DNA of 17,230 nt from Paracamarosporium sp. OC-R06-R3 (Eukaryota; Ascomycota; Dothideomycetes; Pleosporales; Didymosphaeriaceae). Both the position numbers and the translations under genes were made by a program. The stretch is from assembly GCA_019828545.1 (NCBI GenBank), contig JACVRA010000045.1, positions 1 to 17,230 of the forward strand, written 5' to 3'. This document shows, in pieces, positions 1 to 6,924 of this stretch (positions are counted from its first letter, which is position 1; each line of letters starts with the position of its first letter). The notes under the pieces are model-generated. The model saw nothing but the letters and a program-made list of their open reading frames with translations. It had not been told where the DNA came from and ran no database searches.

Positions 1-575
1 TAGTATAAAAGTACTAAAAAAGTATTATAAATAAGAAAAGATTACCCCTTAAACTTAAAGTAAAAGATAAGGTATAGGTATTAAACTAGTATATAAAGTC
101 TATAAGACTAAGTAAAAAGCTTAATTAGAAATTTCTAAAACTAGATATAATTAAAGAATATATTAATTTACTATTAATAGCTTATAAAGTAGACCTACTT
201 AAGTTAAGTAAAGTATATTTAGTATTCTATCCCTCCTTATTAGAGCTATATAGACCTTATAGGTTCCCCTTATATTTATAAAAGCCTATTACTAACACCC
301 TACGCCAGTTGGGCGACGACGTGTACGAAATAGACTTTATAATTAATAGGTAATAAAAAGACTCTAGAAAATAGAAATACCTTATTAAATAAACTAGCTA
401 TAATACTAGTAAGAACTTATAGGAGATAGGGGTATTTATTAATAGCAATACTCTAAAAAAGTATTAAAAAAAATTAAAGATATCTTTTAAAAGATTAACT
501 ATTAAAATTCCTATATAAAAGCGTAGAGGCTATAGACGACCTCTAAAGAAAAGGGAAATAAATTTTAATACCTAA
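1..575 (+). pseudogene. Ty3/gypsy Pol C-terminus: integrase tail plus chromodomain (RIP-degraded)
   Basis: One frame (codons starting at positions divisible by 3) reads through several TAA/TAG codons. At about 48-200 it gives an integrase C-terminal (GPY/F-type) segment with LKVKDKV and a PSKKLD-like run. At 210-245 it reads VYLVFYPSLLE, matching the FHVSLLE signature found just before chromodomains in gypsy Pol. After a less mutated stretch (TNTLRQLGDDVYEIDFIINR) comes a chromodomain at 324-467: YEIDFIINR, then KYLIK with RIP stops where WxG is expected, and a tail matching xSxNxWExxxFINSNTLKKYW. The protein ends in a basic Arg/Lys tail near 575. Everything upstream of the integrase tail is outside the window. 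The chromodomain call is strong; exact ends are approximate. Confidence 0.8.
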
Positions 576-1079
576 AATTAACTACTAGGGATTACTAAGG
601 CTTACTAAGACTTATTAAACTATAATAAACTTAAAAACTTAATACTTAAGTTTTTTAGAATTTATTAAGACCTATTAAACGTAGCTGTTTACCCTTTTAT
701 CTTATATTTCTTTATATATCTCCTATAGGGAGTTTGGTAAAGGTTAGTTTTAAAAAGTAGAGTATTTTAATAAGAAATAGGCTAGTAAAATTTCTTAAGT
801 TAAAAATTAAAATTAACTACTAAGGAAGAAAGAAATATCTATAAAATAAAATCTATTTAGTAAAGAGTTTATATAAAGTAGTACCTATTTAATTTTATTA
901 AAGCTAAATAGTGTCTAATAGTCTTTATTAAAAGCTAATAGCTAAAAGAAATATCTAGAATACTTAATAAGAGTAGGATATTACCTAGGGGTATTATAAC
1001 TAATTTTAAAAACTATAAAATGCTAGAAAATCTTCCTCTATAACTAAATCCTATTAAAAATGTAGTTAATAGGACCTAT
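576..1079. other. Spacer downstream of element B Pol, no gene recognised
   Basis: AT-rich, strongly RIP-mutated DNA between the element B Pol terminus and the less mutated patch that follows. Short runs such as ACTAAGG and ATTAAGACCTATTAAAC recur, but I see no domain, array or RNA gene. It is probably 3' untranslated sequence of element B or inserted transposon debris. Confidence 0.4.
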
Positions 1080-1524
1080 TGGCGTCTATTGGCGCCAGAT
1101 AGTACTAAAGGGCCCCTAGGGGCACCTAGGGAATACTTATCTACTATATCTTGCCAAGAGTATTCTAAGTAGTCTTTTAACTCTTGTAATTGTAGGTTTA
1201 CTCCTTTGGGATCTACGTAAAGGGCACAACGCGCTATATATTATAATAGACCTTAATACACTGGTTTAGCTCCTTTAGAAGCTAGTTAATAACTACCTTA
1301 TAGGCATTATCCTTCCTATTCTCTTAGGGTTCTACTATAAGATTCTTGGTAGGTACGGCCATTAGGGTATTATAGAGCTTATCCTTTTAACCTTAAATAT
1401 AAAGCTCCTCCTAGGTATAGGCAGGCTAGACTAAAGCGTTAATAGGGGTTGTAATAGGGCTAGACCTAGTATAGCTCTCCTTTTTAAGGTTAGTTGGCTT
1501 ATTCTAGCGCTTAGGATTAGACAT
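1080..1524 (-). pseudogene. Coding-like tract of unknown identity in a less mutated patch
   Basis: On the minus strand an ATG at 1524-1522 opens a frame beginning MSNPKR(stop)NKPTNLKKE. It continues for about 145 codons to near 1080 if TAG/TAA are read as Gln or Trp. The implied protein is hydrophilic and rich in Lys, Asn, Thr and Gln, with a segment NTLMAVPTKNLIVEP. I recognise no family. In-frame stops (about 17) are not depleted, so stop counts do not support coding. The arguments for it are the preserved ATG and the soluble composition. The plus strand has a more open but very Leu/Ile-rich frame across the same bases (about 1208-1535), which I take as the antisense shadow, though this is not certain. 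CpA and TpG survive here more than elsewhere in the window. Confidence 0.3.
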
Positions 1525-1528
1525 TTAT

Positions 1529-2391
1529 GCTAGTTAGTACCTATTAGACTCTAATTAGCCCCTATAGGCTAATTTAGGCCTTCTTACCTTTTAAGGTAAT
1601 ATATTTAAACCTAGAGTAGTATATTAGTCTTAAATTGTTTTTATATACTACTATTTATTATTACTATACTTATAGGAGTACTCTACTATACTAGATTAAG
1701 TATAATAAGTATAGAGGTTTAGCTAACTATTATATAATTAATAATATTTACTATAGCTACCCTTATAAGTAGCTTAATAGACCTTCTTTCTAAGAATACC
1801 TATTAAGTTAATAAGAAGTTTATTAGTATATAAGATAATATCTAATACCTTCTAATAGGACCTATTAGTCCTTAAGTTGCCTAAAAGGGTTTAAGTATAG
1901 CTAGTTTAACTTTTATATACCTTATACTTTACTATAGTCTTATTCTTTAAAGTAGGCTTAAAAATAAAAGTTGTAGTATTATAGACGACACTATTAATAT
2001 CTTAAAGGTATTAAATGTCTTCTAGAGGAAATTAAAGTATATTAGAACTTAATAGAGCCTAGTAGTACTAAATAAGGCTAAATAGTTACTTTTAAATATA
2101 TACTTTCTATAAGGAAATACTTACTATATAGTAGGCCTTTTTAGTTACTTAATATTAGTAATATTATAGGTAGATCTTATTACCTACCTTATTAAAAACC
2201 TAAAAAGGAATTTAGTTAATACCTTTAGTTAGAAACTTATAGTAGCTAACTTTTAACTTACCCTTAAATATAGCTAAGATATATTTAATATAGTATAAGT
2301 TAAAAGTAACTAGCTTATTATTTATATAATATATATTATACTAGGCAAGGGTTAACATTGCTAATTAGAGACTAATAGGGACTAATAGAGC
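1529..2391. repeat. Inverted repeat pair of about 31 bp (1529-1559 and 2360-2391)
   Basis: The reverse complement of 1529-1559 matches 2360-2391 with about four mismatches and one indel; the core is GCTAATTAGAG followed by CTAATAGG and ACTAA. The arms face each other across about 800 bp. Read outward, the left arm runs straight into the minus-strand ATG at 1524 and the right arm into a plus-strand coding-like tract, so the arms sit where the leaders of two divergent genes would be. They could also be the ends of an inserted element. I found no clear target-site duplication. Confidence 0.5.
1560..2359. other. Interval between the inverted repeat arms, unidentified
   Basis: Heavily RIP-mutated. 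One plus-strand frame from about 1970 to 2330 is comparatively stop-poor (it reads IIDDTINILKVLNVF and later LITYLIKNLKRNLVN), which may be a transposase relic. I cannot match it to a named domain. Near 1853-1870 the near-palindrome TAATAGGACCTATTAG occurs, related to TAATAGGACCTATTGG near 1067-1082. Confidence 0.25.
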
Positions 2392-2399
2392 TAGATAAA

Positions 2400-2800
2400 G
2401 TTAATAATAGACTAATAAAAAGAAGTTATTACTACTTATAACTATTAGTGCTAGTTAAGTCTTTATAGGCCTATACAGCTTTAAGAATACTTATATTAGT
2501 AGAAGTAAATATATAATGGCCAAGATAAGGGGTTAGTAGTATAGAAGTTTAGAAAAGTAAAGTCTTTATACTAAGAAGTTAGTATACATTAATATATAAT
2601 AGCTAATTAATTACGCTACTTATTAAGTTACCTAATTAGAAAAACTTAAAGAGAATAAGGAAGTTAGGTATAAAGTACTTAAAATATAGACTAGGGCCTA
2701 TATATATTAGTATTAGGCCTATATATACTAGTACTAGGCGGTATTAGTTACGTGCTAGGCTGGCCTAATATATAATTAACCCTAGGTAAGAGGTACTAAT
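2400..2800 (+). pseudogene. Coding-like tract with a heptad-repeat (coiled-coil-like) segment
   Basis: A plus-strand frame includes an ATG near 2516 (MAKIRG) and reads through RIP stops into a charged helix-like run, QLEKLKENKEVRYKVLKIQ. Then comes a 7-residue repeat, AYIYQYQ, encoded by a roughly 21-bp DNA repeat (2692-2739). Tyr and stop codons in the repeat are what RIP would make from His or Arg and Gln codons. A Gln-rich coiled coil like this resembles the C-terminal tails of fungal pogo/Fot1-like transposases or of Gag proteins, but I cannot assign a family. It lies just upstream of the polypurine tract of element B. Confidence 0.3.
2692..2739 (+). repeat. About 21-bp tandem repeat, two and a part units
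   Basis: GGCCTATATATAYTAGTA recurs at a spacing of 21 bases (GCC at 2696 and 2717; TAGG again at 2735). The period is a multiple of three and it encodes a heptad in the surrounding tract, so it is likely a coding repeat. The two full copies differ mainly by C/T transition. Confidence 0.6.
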
Positions 2801-2931
2801 ATAGGTTAAATAAGGGTTATATTTAGTTTAGCTAGGCCTAACTTAAACTTATTAAGACCTAATATTTCTAGGTACTTAATATTATAATGGGATATATATG
2901 CCTAAGTAGTTTTGGGGCAAGTCTACCCATT

Positions 2932-2943
2932 AGAGGGGGATAA
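2932..2943 (+). other. Polypurine tract of element B
   Basis: AGAGGGGGATAA lies immediately 5' of the TG that begins the LTR. A G-rich purine run touching the 3' LTR is the primer for plus-strand DNA synthesis in LTR retrotransposons. The junction GGGGATAA/T(G or A)TTAT is shared with element A at 16772-16784, which supports the assignment and marks 2944 as the start of a 3' LTR on the plus strand. Confidence 0.7.
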
Positions 2944-3147
2944 TGTTATATAGATAGGTAAAGAGTACCTATTTTTACCCTATATAGAATATTAGGGCCT
3001 ATTAGGCCCTAATAGGATACGTTAGGTAATAAGGGGTTATATTATACTAAAGCTAGTAAAAATAGTTAGCTAGTAATTTATCTATTCTATAATTTATTAT
3101 TAATTTTTTTAAGTTAAGTCTATATTACTACTACCTATAACCTAATA
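2944..3147 (+). repeat. LTR (family B), plus orientation, 204 bp
   Basis: It begins TGTTATATAG and ends CCTAATA, the RIP product expected from TAACA, giving a TGTTA...TAACA LTR. It matches the reverse complement of 4590-4793 along its whole length; both copies are 204 bp and most differences are transitions. Near its start is a stem-loop (ATAGGTA at 2954-2960, TACCTAT at 2966-2972), and a 25-bp near-palindrome lies at 2990-3014. The polypurine tract immediately to the left makes it a 3' LTR. The next bases, GTAAG (3148-3152), would be one copy of a 5-bp target duplication. Confidence 0.75.
2990..3014. repeat. Near-perfect 25-bp palindrome inside the LTR
   Basis: TATTAGGGCC, a 5-base centre and GGCCCTAATA form an inverted repeat that could extrude as a hairpin or bind a dimeric protein. 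The reverse copy (about 4723-4747) keeps one arm, but the other carries CCCCGACGG where this copy has CCCTAATAGG. The palindrome may therefore have been created or sharpened by C-to-T and G-to-A changes. Confidence 0.55.
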
Positions 3148-4450
3148 GTAAGCATCCCTTTTAACTACTTATATAATTAGTTAAATAATAAGCCTATTTT
3201 ATAGACCTCTAAAACTTAGTTAATATAATTTATAATTAAATTAATATAGGTAAATAGGGCTACTATAAGTCCTTCTACTACTTATTTTTTTTTAATAGGT
3301 ATAACTTTTCTTTATCTGCCTTAGCGTCTTATAATCTAGAGGTAGCTGCCTTATTAAAAGTAGGATAGTTTAGATAGATATATTTTACTTTATTATAATA
3401 ATAGTACGTTAACGTATTATTAGGCTTAATAGGTTTTAATAATACTACTCTACTTCTTTTTAAACTATTACTCTACTTACTAGCCTTCTTTATTTACTTT
3501 TAGGGTTTATTACTCCCCCTAGTTTTTAACTTTTACTATTAGTTCTTAGGTAGTTATTTCTAGACTAGAGAAATAGTCCTTATTATAAACAATTTTTCTA
3601 TCTTAAAAATAATTAAAGTCTAAAGCTTAACGTTAAATATTATTATTTTAAGTTCTAGTAAAATCGTCTATAGGTATTATTAGATATATAGAAAGAGGCA
3701 TTTAATAAACTTTAACTTTTAATATTTAATGTTAGTAACCTTTAACTTCTCTTAATAGCTTTAAAGATAGTTTAATAGATTTAAAGGGGCCTAACCTAGC
3801 CTCTATTAATACTATTTTAATTAATTATATACTAATTAGCGTTATTCTTTAGGAAATTCTAATGCTTAAAGTATCTTTTTCTTTAGTACCTCTTATATCT
3901 CCTTTTAGAATAGATCTATTAATAATTAGAATTAAACCTTAGTCTTTTAGGCTATATAAAAGACGTTAAAGATAAACTATAAAATATAATTAACCTTTAT
4001 TTATTTACTAATAAAATATGTCTTTAAGACTTAAAAGTAAAGTTTATAATTATCCTTTTATTAGTTAAAGTTATAATAATTCTTTTGTATATACTTATAA
4101 GGCTACTTTTATATTAGTAGTTATAAAGAGGGAGCCTTTATAACTTCTTACTACTATATAGTATTCTATATAGACTTAAAGAGTATATTAATATTACTTA
4201 ACTTATAGTATTGCCAAATGTTATTTATATACTATAGTTCTATAGCGTTTCTTTTATCTCTTAGCTATTTAAGGGCTATATCTAGGTTACTAAACGTACT
4301 ATTATCTATTATATCTTAACTAATTATAGTTGTTATTAGCTAGTCCTCTCTTAGGCCATTAGGCACTAGTAGGTATTAACTAGCATAGGTTGTTACTAGT
4401 TAACAAAGAAGAGGAGGAGTTATTAGAAATAAAGTTAATTATATATCTTT
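3148..4450 (-). pseudogene. Unidentified coding-like tract downstream of a reversed LTR, possibly gag
   Basis: On the minus strand a readable frame starts near 4440 (NFISNNSSSSLLTSNN). It passes through a basic, Gln- and Arg-type region with many RIP stops, then segments such as GSLFITTNIKVAL, SLKDIFY, SILKGDIRGTKEKD and EARLGPFKSIKLSLKLLREV (about 4120-3720), and fades near 3160. All in-frame stops are TAA or TAG. Starting about 150 bases inside the LTR at 4590-4793, it sits where gag should be in a minus-strand gypsy element, and it ends where the plus-strand LTR of element B begins, as if cut by that insertion. I see no zinc knuckle or other diagnostic Gag motif, so the gag assignment rests on position only. 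Confidence 0.35.
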
Positions 4451-4589
4451 ACTTACTAAATTAGCATTATCTACTAAGATTGTAATATAAAAGTCTTAGG
4501 TAGCTTAACTACTCCTAGATTTAGTCTATTTAAAGTCTATAGAGGTAAGTTAGTCTAGACTACTTACGTAAAAGTAAAAGCAATTTAAA

Positions 4590-4793
4590 TATTAGGTTAT
4601 AAATAATAGTAATGTAGACTTAACTTAGGGGAATTAATAATAGATTATAGGATAGATAAATTACTGGCTAACTATTTTTATTAGCTCTAGTATAATATAA
4701 CCCCTTATTACCTAATATATTCCGTCGGGGCCTAATAGGCCCTAATATCCCGTATAGGGTAAAAATAGGTACTCTTTACCTATCTATATAATA
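4590..4793 (-). repeat. LTR (family B), minus orientation, 204 bp
   Basis: This is the reverse-complement partner of 2944-3147, of identical length, with ends reading TATTA...TAATA on the minus strand (RIP forms of TGTTA...TAACA). It keeps more CpG (CCGTCGGGG near 4732-4740) than its partner. No polypurine tract precedes it on the minus strand, so it is either the 5' LTR of a minus-strand element or a solo LTR. The flanks (TTAAA on the left, ATAAG on the right) do not form a convincing 5-bp target duplication. Confidence 0.7.
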
Positions 4794-5093
4794 ATAAGTA
4801 TATTTATTTTATTTTTATTTACTACTTTAACTACCTTTATTTTATCTTTACTTAATACTTTAACTATTTCTATCTTACCTTTATTTAAGTTTTAATTAAC
4901 TTAACTTTAACTTTACTTATACTTAGACTACTTTAAACTTAATTTTTATTTAACTTTTAAATATACTCTATTTATTTACTAGTTTAATTTTATATAAGAT
5001 AAAAATAGGTACTCTTTACTTATTTATATAATATTATCTTCTTTTTATAAGTAGACTTACTTTAAGGCTACTTAAGTATATATATTTTACTAT
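4794..5093. other. AT-rich spacer with degenerate CTTTAACTACC-type motifs
   Basis: No gene seen. The stretch 4820-4890 holds loose repeats of the form ACTTTAACTACCTTTA and ACTTAATACTTTAACTATTTC. They are close to ACTTAACACTTTAACTACCC near 5664-5683, so this looks like a RIP-eroded outlier of the CCCCTACCTA repeat region further right. Confidence 0.4.
4991..5033 (-). repeat. Truncated family-B LTR fragment, 43 bp
   Basis: The bases match the first roughly 43 bp of the family-B LTR on the minus strand, including the ATAGGTA/TACCTAT-type stem-loop (here partly mutated), and then identity stops abruptly at 4991. It lies 200 bp beyond the full reverse LTR and in the same orientation. This suggests a third copy that lost its body by deletion or recombination. 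Confidence 0.6.
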
Positions 5094-5187
5094 AATATTA
5101 AGTACTTAAGAATATTAAGTACTTAAGAATATTAAGTACTTAAGAATATTAAGTACTTAAGAATATTAAATACTTAAGAATATTAAG
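5094..5187. repeat. 17-bp palindromic tandem repeat array, five units plus a partial
   Basis: The unit AATATTAAGTACTTAAG starts at 5094, 5111, 5128, 5145 and 5162, with a partial copy from 5179. The first four copies are identical and the fifth differs by a single G-to-A change. Each unit contains the self-complementary core CTTAAGTACTTAAG (across unit joins) and AATATT, so either strand could form a string of small hairpins. Such uniform copies in an otherwise eroded region suggest recent slippage. Confidence 0.9.
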
Positions 5188-5333
5188 TTTTAATAAGTCT
5201 AGTTTAGGCCTAATTAAACTAAATATAACTTTTATTTAACCTATATTAAAATTTTTTACTTAAGTTAATTACGTATTAGACTACTTAATATTAATATATA
5301 TAAATTTAATACTAATATATATAAGTCTTAATT

Positions 5334-5453
5334 AGGCTAATAAATAGGTAGAGGTTAAGTTAAAATAAAAATCTTACGTAAGACTACCTAACCTCTATCT
5401 AACCCCTACCTAAATTTTTAATACTTTTTTTAGGTAAGAGTTAGGTAGGGATT
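5334..5453 (+). repeat. 120-bp direct repeat, copy 1, with internal hairpin
   Basis: It starts AGGCTAATAAATAGGTAGAG and ends with a hairpin: left arm 5390-5412 (AACCTCTATCTAACCCCTACC...), 18-nt loop, right arm 5431-5453 (TAGGTAAGAGTTAGGTAGGG...). It matches 5690-5809 over its full length, mostly with transition differences. An inner short palindrome (CTTACGTAAG near 5373-5382) sits between the leader and the hairpin. Confidence 0.8.
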
Positions 5454-5689
5454 ATTAATGTATTAGGTAGGGATTAAGTAGGGGTTAAATAGGAGTTATT
5501 AATATATTAAGTAGGAGTAAAGTCTTATATAATAGGATTAAAATAGATTTTATTAAATAGAAATATATATTTTAAATATATTTTAAATAATAATACTATA
5601 ATAAAACTTTATAATTAAATAATTATTTATAAATAATTTAGTAGGTATACTTATTTTACCCCTACTTAACACTTTAACTACCCCTACCT
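5454..5689. other. Spacer between the 120-bp repeats, with TAGGTAGGG-type minisatellite units
   Basis: 5454-5515 continues the motif as loosely tandem units (TATTAGGTAGGGATTAAGTA, GGGGTTAAATAGGAG, TTAATATATTAAGTAGGAG). The opposite-strand form CCCCTACTTAACACTTTAAC and CCCCTACCTA appears at 5659-5690, just before copy 2. Between them is featureless AT-rich sequence. Confidence 0.5.
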
Positions 5690-5809
5690 AGGCTAGTAAA
5701 TAGGTAGAGATTAGATTAAAATTAGGGTCTTATATAAGGCTACTTAACCTCTACTTAACCCCTACCTAGATTTTTAGTACTTTTTTTAGGTAGGGGCTAG
5801 GTAGGGGTT
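5690..5809 (+). repeat. 120-bp direct repeat, copy 2, with internal hairpin
   Basis: Second copy of 5334-5453, starting AGGCTAGTAAATAGGTAGAG. The hairpin is better preserved: left arm 5746-5768 and right arm 5787-5809 pair over 23 bp with about three transition-type mismatches around an 18-nt loop. Loop length and sequence (AT followed by a T-rich run) match copy 1. The arms are built from CCCCTACCTA and its complement TAGGTAGGGG. Confidence 0.8.
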
Positions 5810-6163
5810 ATATAGACTATAGGTAAGGTTAAAGTTATTAATAATAAATAAAGGTAAGTCTTATTAAACTAAAATCTATTTATAAATTTTTAATAGGTAT
5901 ATAATTTATATCTTATTAATAAGAAAAGTTTATTTTTGGCTATTATTAAAATAGGTATAATTTAATTAAATTATTATAGCTTATTATTATAGGAAAATAA
6001 TAAAGGAACTATATTCTATTAATATAAAAATTATTTTATATAAGTTATAATAAAGAAACCCACTACTTTAGAAATTATTTATACCCTAAAAACTATTTAT
6101 TCCTTAAAAATTTAATTATTTAAACTTATAATAGTATTACTAAGTAAGCTATAAGTCTTTTAC
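5810..6163. other. AT-rich spacer, nothing recognised
   Basis: RIP-degraded sequence between the hairpin repeats and the 3' end of the histone-like relic. No domain, array or RNA gene is visible; it would include the 3' untranslated region of that relic. Confidence 0.4.
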
Positions 6164-6646
6164 TTAAATTATAATATAATAGACATAAATAGTATTAAGA
6201 TTATAATCTTTTAAAGTTAGTAAATATAGTTAATAGATAAAGAAAAATAATATATTTTTAAAATATTTAACTATAAAAGCTTTAATAGCCTCTTATAAAG
6301 CTTTTAAAGTAAATCTATAAAACTATAAACTCTCTTTAACCTCCTAGGCAATCTCTTATATAAGTTTTAAGAAAGATATTTTTAGTATTAAGAGATTAAT
6401 AGACTTTTAGTATTTTTTAATTTTATAAAAAGTAATAGCTATATACTATTAACTAAAAACTATAATAATAAACTATAATAACTTATTATCTAGCTTATAC
6501 TTACGTAGTTTTCTTATAGAATTCTTAGGTTATTTTTTAAGAGTTTTATAAATGGCTTTTATTATAAGTTCTTTTCTAGACTACTTACTATTTATTATAG
6601 CCTTAGTAGTAGGAGTAGTCTATTTAAACTTACTTTTTAATATTAT
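6164..6646 (-). pseudogene. Histone H3-like gene relic (RIP-degraded)
   Basis: A single minus-strand frame runs from an ATA (probably a mutated ATG) at 6646-6641 to a stop at 6164-6162 without frameshift. It aligns to histone H3 from end to end. The N-terminal tail reads K(stop)TT, then SRK-ELITKAIYKT, matching KQT and PRKQLATKAARKS. The fold reads YKIKKY(stop)KSINLLILK, then SFLKLI(stop)EIA, matching REIRRYQKSTELLIRK and PFQRLVREIA. From H3 Tyr54 to Phe104 the relic has exactly the canonical 51 residues, 22 of them identical with stops not counted. The C-terminus LKDYNLNTI fits PKDIQLARRI. About 18 extra residues lie between the tail and the first helix. There is no loop-1 insertion of the CENP-A type, although the LLILK segment resembles fungal centromeric H3. 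All stops are TAA or TAG. Whether this was a core H3 copy, a variant or a transposon-borne gene cannot be told from here. Confidence 0.8.
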
Positions 6647-6655
6647 AAAGGAATT

Positions 6656-6718
6656 AGTATTATAATATAAGTAAAGTATTTTAGTATAAATAGAGTATTA
6701 TAATATAAGTAAAGTATT
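6656..6718. repeat. 25-bp exact direct repeat upstream of the H3-like relic
   Basis: AGTATTATAATATAAGTAAA plus GTATT occurs at 6656-6680 and again at 6694-6718. Both copies lie immediately 5' of the inferred start of the minus-strand histone-like relic, where upstream regulatory elements would be. They may equally be slippage products. Confidence 0.75.
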
Positions 6719-6924
6719 ATACTATTTTAATATATAAATACTTATATAATTACCAAGCTATTTAAGTTATATATATTTATTTATTTAAAGGTACTACCTA
6801 ATTTCGTTTACCCTATAGCCTATTAATTACGTTAGTAACTTAGTATTTTAATACCTTAATACTTTAATAGCTATTAAAATAATTATATACTATTATTATA
6901 GTCTTTTATATCTACTTCTTTATA

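Larger units (their letters stand above)
1..3147 (+). mobile_element. Element B: Ty3/gypsy chromovirus relic, 3' part, truncated by the window edge
   Basis: Three plus-strand landmarks lie in the order expected for a chromovirus 3' half: the integrase C-terminal region (1-210), a chromodomain (324-467), and a polypurine tract abutting an LTR that starts TGTTA (2932-2944). The 5' LTR, gag and most of pol would lie left of the window. The chromodomain-to-LTR spacer is about 2.4 kb, against about 0.7 kb in element A, so extra sequence was probably inserted, or this family has an unusually long 3' region. That all three landmarks belong to one element is inferred from shared orientation and order. 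The LTR is unlike that of element A, so these are two different families. Confidence 0.65.

Noticed and set aside
1208..1535. A fairly open plus-strand frame (about four to six stops in 110 codons).
   Set aside because: The product is extremely Leu/Ile-rich and looks like the antisense of the hydrophilic minus-strand frame. I kept the minus-strand reading, at low confidence.
2944..4793. A DNA transposon with 204-bp terminal inverted repeats and an ATAA target duplication (2940-2943 and 4794-4797).
   Set aside because: The left repeat is preceded by a purine tract with the same junction as the proven 3' LTR of element A, and a plus-strand chromovirus Pol lies upstream. A 4-bp A/T match is likely by chance in this composition.
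5094..5187. CRISPR-like array.
   Set aside because: The 17-bp units are directly contiguous with no spacers, and the setting is eukaryotic.
5440..5810. Telomere-like repeats (TAGGGG, GGGGTTA).
   Set aside because: The units are irregular in length and occur in both orientations within hairpins; they are not a TTAGGG array.
6164..6646. Centromeric H3 (CENP-A) as the specific identity.
   Set aside because: The LLILK segment is suggestive, but the fold has exactly the core-H3 length with no loop-1 insertion, and the tail keeps a KQT...RKxLxTKA pattern as in core H3. The data do not decide.
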